From DATNPH01 sp036703315 (GTDB lineage: Bacteria > Cyanobacteriota > Cyanobacteriia > Cyanobacteriales > Coleofasciculaceae), in NCBI GenBank assembly GCA_036703315.1, contig DATNPH010000047.1:1-32573 (forward strand): DNA of 32,573 bases, in the 5' to 3' direction. Numbering within the stretch: the first letter of the stretch is position 1; each line of letters begins with the position of its first letter. The notes below the pieces were generated by a model. That model did not search any database. It saw only the letters and a list, made by a program, of their open reading frames with translations, and was not told the DNA's origin. Shown piece by piece: positions 31,631 to 32,573 of the stretch. The translations under genes were made by a program, and so were the position numbers.

Positions 31631-32500
31631 TTACACGGTTACTGCCAAATTATCAAAATCAATCGAGTTAATATTTCCTTGCCGACTCACCACACTATTA
31701 AAAGACTCCTTAGCTAATTTATTTATTTCTAATGCTTGTAACTTCTTATCTAAAAATTCTCTCTCACCTCTAGTGTTGTGTTTCCAGGAATTCAAAATTT
31801 TCTTGTATTCAGGACGATTTAAAAATGTTGTCATTATTCGTAAGCGTCCTGCTCTGGCTTGCTTTCTTCTTAGTCTTATTCCCTTCTTAGGTTGCCTCTT
31901 ATATTGCCGTCTCCAGATTACTGTTTTTGCTCTCAGTTCTACTAACTGCGAAAACACTCTCTCAGTAATTAGCGATCGCTCCGAGCATTCCAGTGCTTTA
32001 AGCATTTTGACTACTGACCCAAGCGAACAATTTAAAAGTTTAGCCGTTTCTCTTCTAGTTAGATAAAGCCTATTGTTTTTAATTTTGTCTTTCGTTTGCT
32101 TAGCTCTATATTCTTTTAAGCTTTCCCTCTCAGGTCTATTAAGTTGTATTGGTGTAATAGTTTCGTATCCACTCTCTACAAATATCTGTAGTTGCTGGCA
32201 GAACATCTCAATGGTGAATCCTGCTTTAGCTAATTCCTTTAGTGATGTCTTAGGCTGTTGCTTTAATTTCTTAGCTATCTGTGTTCGTGTGTTGTCGGGG
32301 TACAACTGAGCAAACAACACACGGAAACACCACACAACAAATACTTCCTGTGGTGTCATGCCTGCGGAATGCTTCTCTATCCCTAACAATTTGCAATCGT
32401 TAGTAAAGTTTGATGCTGCTACTCCTAAAAATTTAGCAGCTAATTTTCTGGGGAATAACGGGAAAATAGTCCCGATTTGCTCTGCTGCTACCAATTGCAT
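31631..32500 (-). CDS. Helix-turn-helix accessory-element protein, function unknown
   Basis: The 289-residue protein is basic and appears helical throughout. A helix-turn-helix-like segment, YLTRRETAKLLNCSLGSVVK, lies in the middle (about residues 145-165). Upstream is another possible one (FPRKLAAKFLGVAASNFTND at the amino end). A very basic stretch (RRQYKRQPKKGIRLRRKQARAGR) follows at about residues 198-220. Such a layout suggests DNA binding by an excisionase-like or replication-control protein, but I cannot name the family. The start ATG is preceded by GGGAG. A promoter-like TATAAT and a GGTAC inverted repeat are located upstream. It is isolated from the next gene by a strong terminator. 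Confidence 0.6.
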   Translation of the reverse strand: MQLVAAEQIGTIFPLFPRKLAAKFLGVAASNFTNDCKLLGIEKHSAGMTPQEVFVVWCFRVLFAQLYPDNTRTQIAKKLKQQPKTSLKELAKAGFTIEMFCQQLQIFVESGYETITPIQLNRPERESLKEYRAKQTKDKIKNNRLYLTRRETAKLLNCSLGSVVKMLKALECSERSLITERVFSQLVELRAKTVIWRRQYKRQPKKGIRLRRKQARAGRLRIMTTFLNRPEYKKILNSWKHNTRGEREFLDKKLQALEINKLAKESFNSVVSRQGNINSIDFDNLAVTV

Positions 32501-32509
32501 GGCTTTTTT

Positions 32510-32563
32510 CTCCCGAATTATAAGAAATGTGTTGGTACAATTCCCCCGTACCCCTTTATTATA
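32510..32563 (-). promoter_or_regulatory. Promoter and operator-like repeat of the 31631 gene
   Basis: On the minus strand TATAAT occurs at 32558-32563 and again at 32517-32522, with a ribosome binding site GGGAG at 32510-32514. A GGTAC/GTACC inverted repeat (32534-32552, 9-base spacer) lies between the two TATAAT boxes. The first box gives a leader of about 50 bases that contains the repeat. The second would place transcription start almost on the ribosome binding site. Confidence 0.4.
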
Positions 32564-32573
32564 AAGTATTTTT

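Noticed and set aside
23002..32500. Named phage-defence system (restriction-modification, CBASS, retron and similar)
   Set aside because: None of the expected nuclease, methylase, cyclase or reverse-transcriptase motifs is visible; replication functions explain the motifs better.

Overview
The window is cyanobacterial chromosome carrying an embedded plasmid-like accessory block. HIP1-type octamers (GCGATCGC) recur from one end to the other. The gene set also fits: Ycf35 (DUF1257), a plastid-type terminal oxidase (PTOX), a DesD-like acyl-lipid desaturase, and phosphoketolase with acetate kinase. I cannot name the species. The mix of WD40-repeat protein, IS605 debris, a small CRISPR remnant and GC/AT-tract repeats is typical of larger filamentous or colonial cyanobacteria.

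Region 1 (1-10459) is ordinary chromosome with scattered mobile debris. It holds the 3' end of a tnpB gene with its terminal hairpin, S-formylglutathione hydrolase, a three-repeat orphan CRISPR array, rsmI, a lipoprotein, an unrecognised 370-residue protein, a nucleoside hydrolase, a frameshifted seven-blade WD40 protein, ycf35 with a small partner, and a hotdog thioesterase. The 748-base gap before PTOX contains only short possible gene relics.

Region 2 (10460-17190) is a co-directional metabolic group: PTOX, phosphoketolase (xfp), phosphoglucomutase (pgm) and acetate kinase (ackA). Phosphoketolase makes acetyl phosphate from sugar phosphates, and AckA converts this to acetate plus ATP. Pgm links the pathway to glycogen, and PTOX removes excess electrons from plastoquinol. 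The shared carbon/redox role is inference.

Region 3 (17191-22192) contains a decayed TnpB remnant running into a fatty-acid desaturase gene whose start codon is tandemly duplicated. It is followed by gpsA, a PPM1/LCMT-family methyltransferase overlapping lipA, and tRNA-Pro(CGG).

Region 4 (22193-32573), directly after the tRNA, is AT-rich and almost entirely on the minus strand. It encodes a 1257-residue apparent primase-helicase fusion resembling cyanobacterial plasmid initiators (CyRepA1/UL9-like helicase). It also encodes three small ribbon-helix-helix-like proteins, a helix-turn-helix protein and several proteins I do not recognise. Next to the 3' end of the replication gene is a non-coding stretch with 41-base-period direct repeats, a 163-base inverted repeat and a perfect 15-base-pair hairpin, a good candidate origin. 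No integrase and no second boundary are visible, so the block probably continues beyond the window. This region is the most likely to hold something undescribed.
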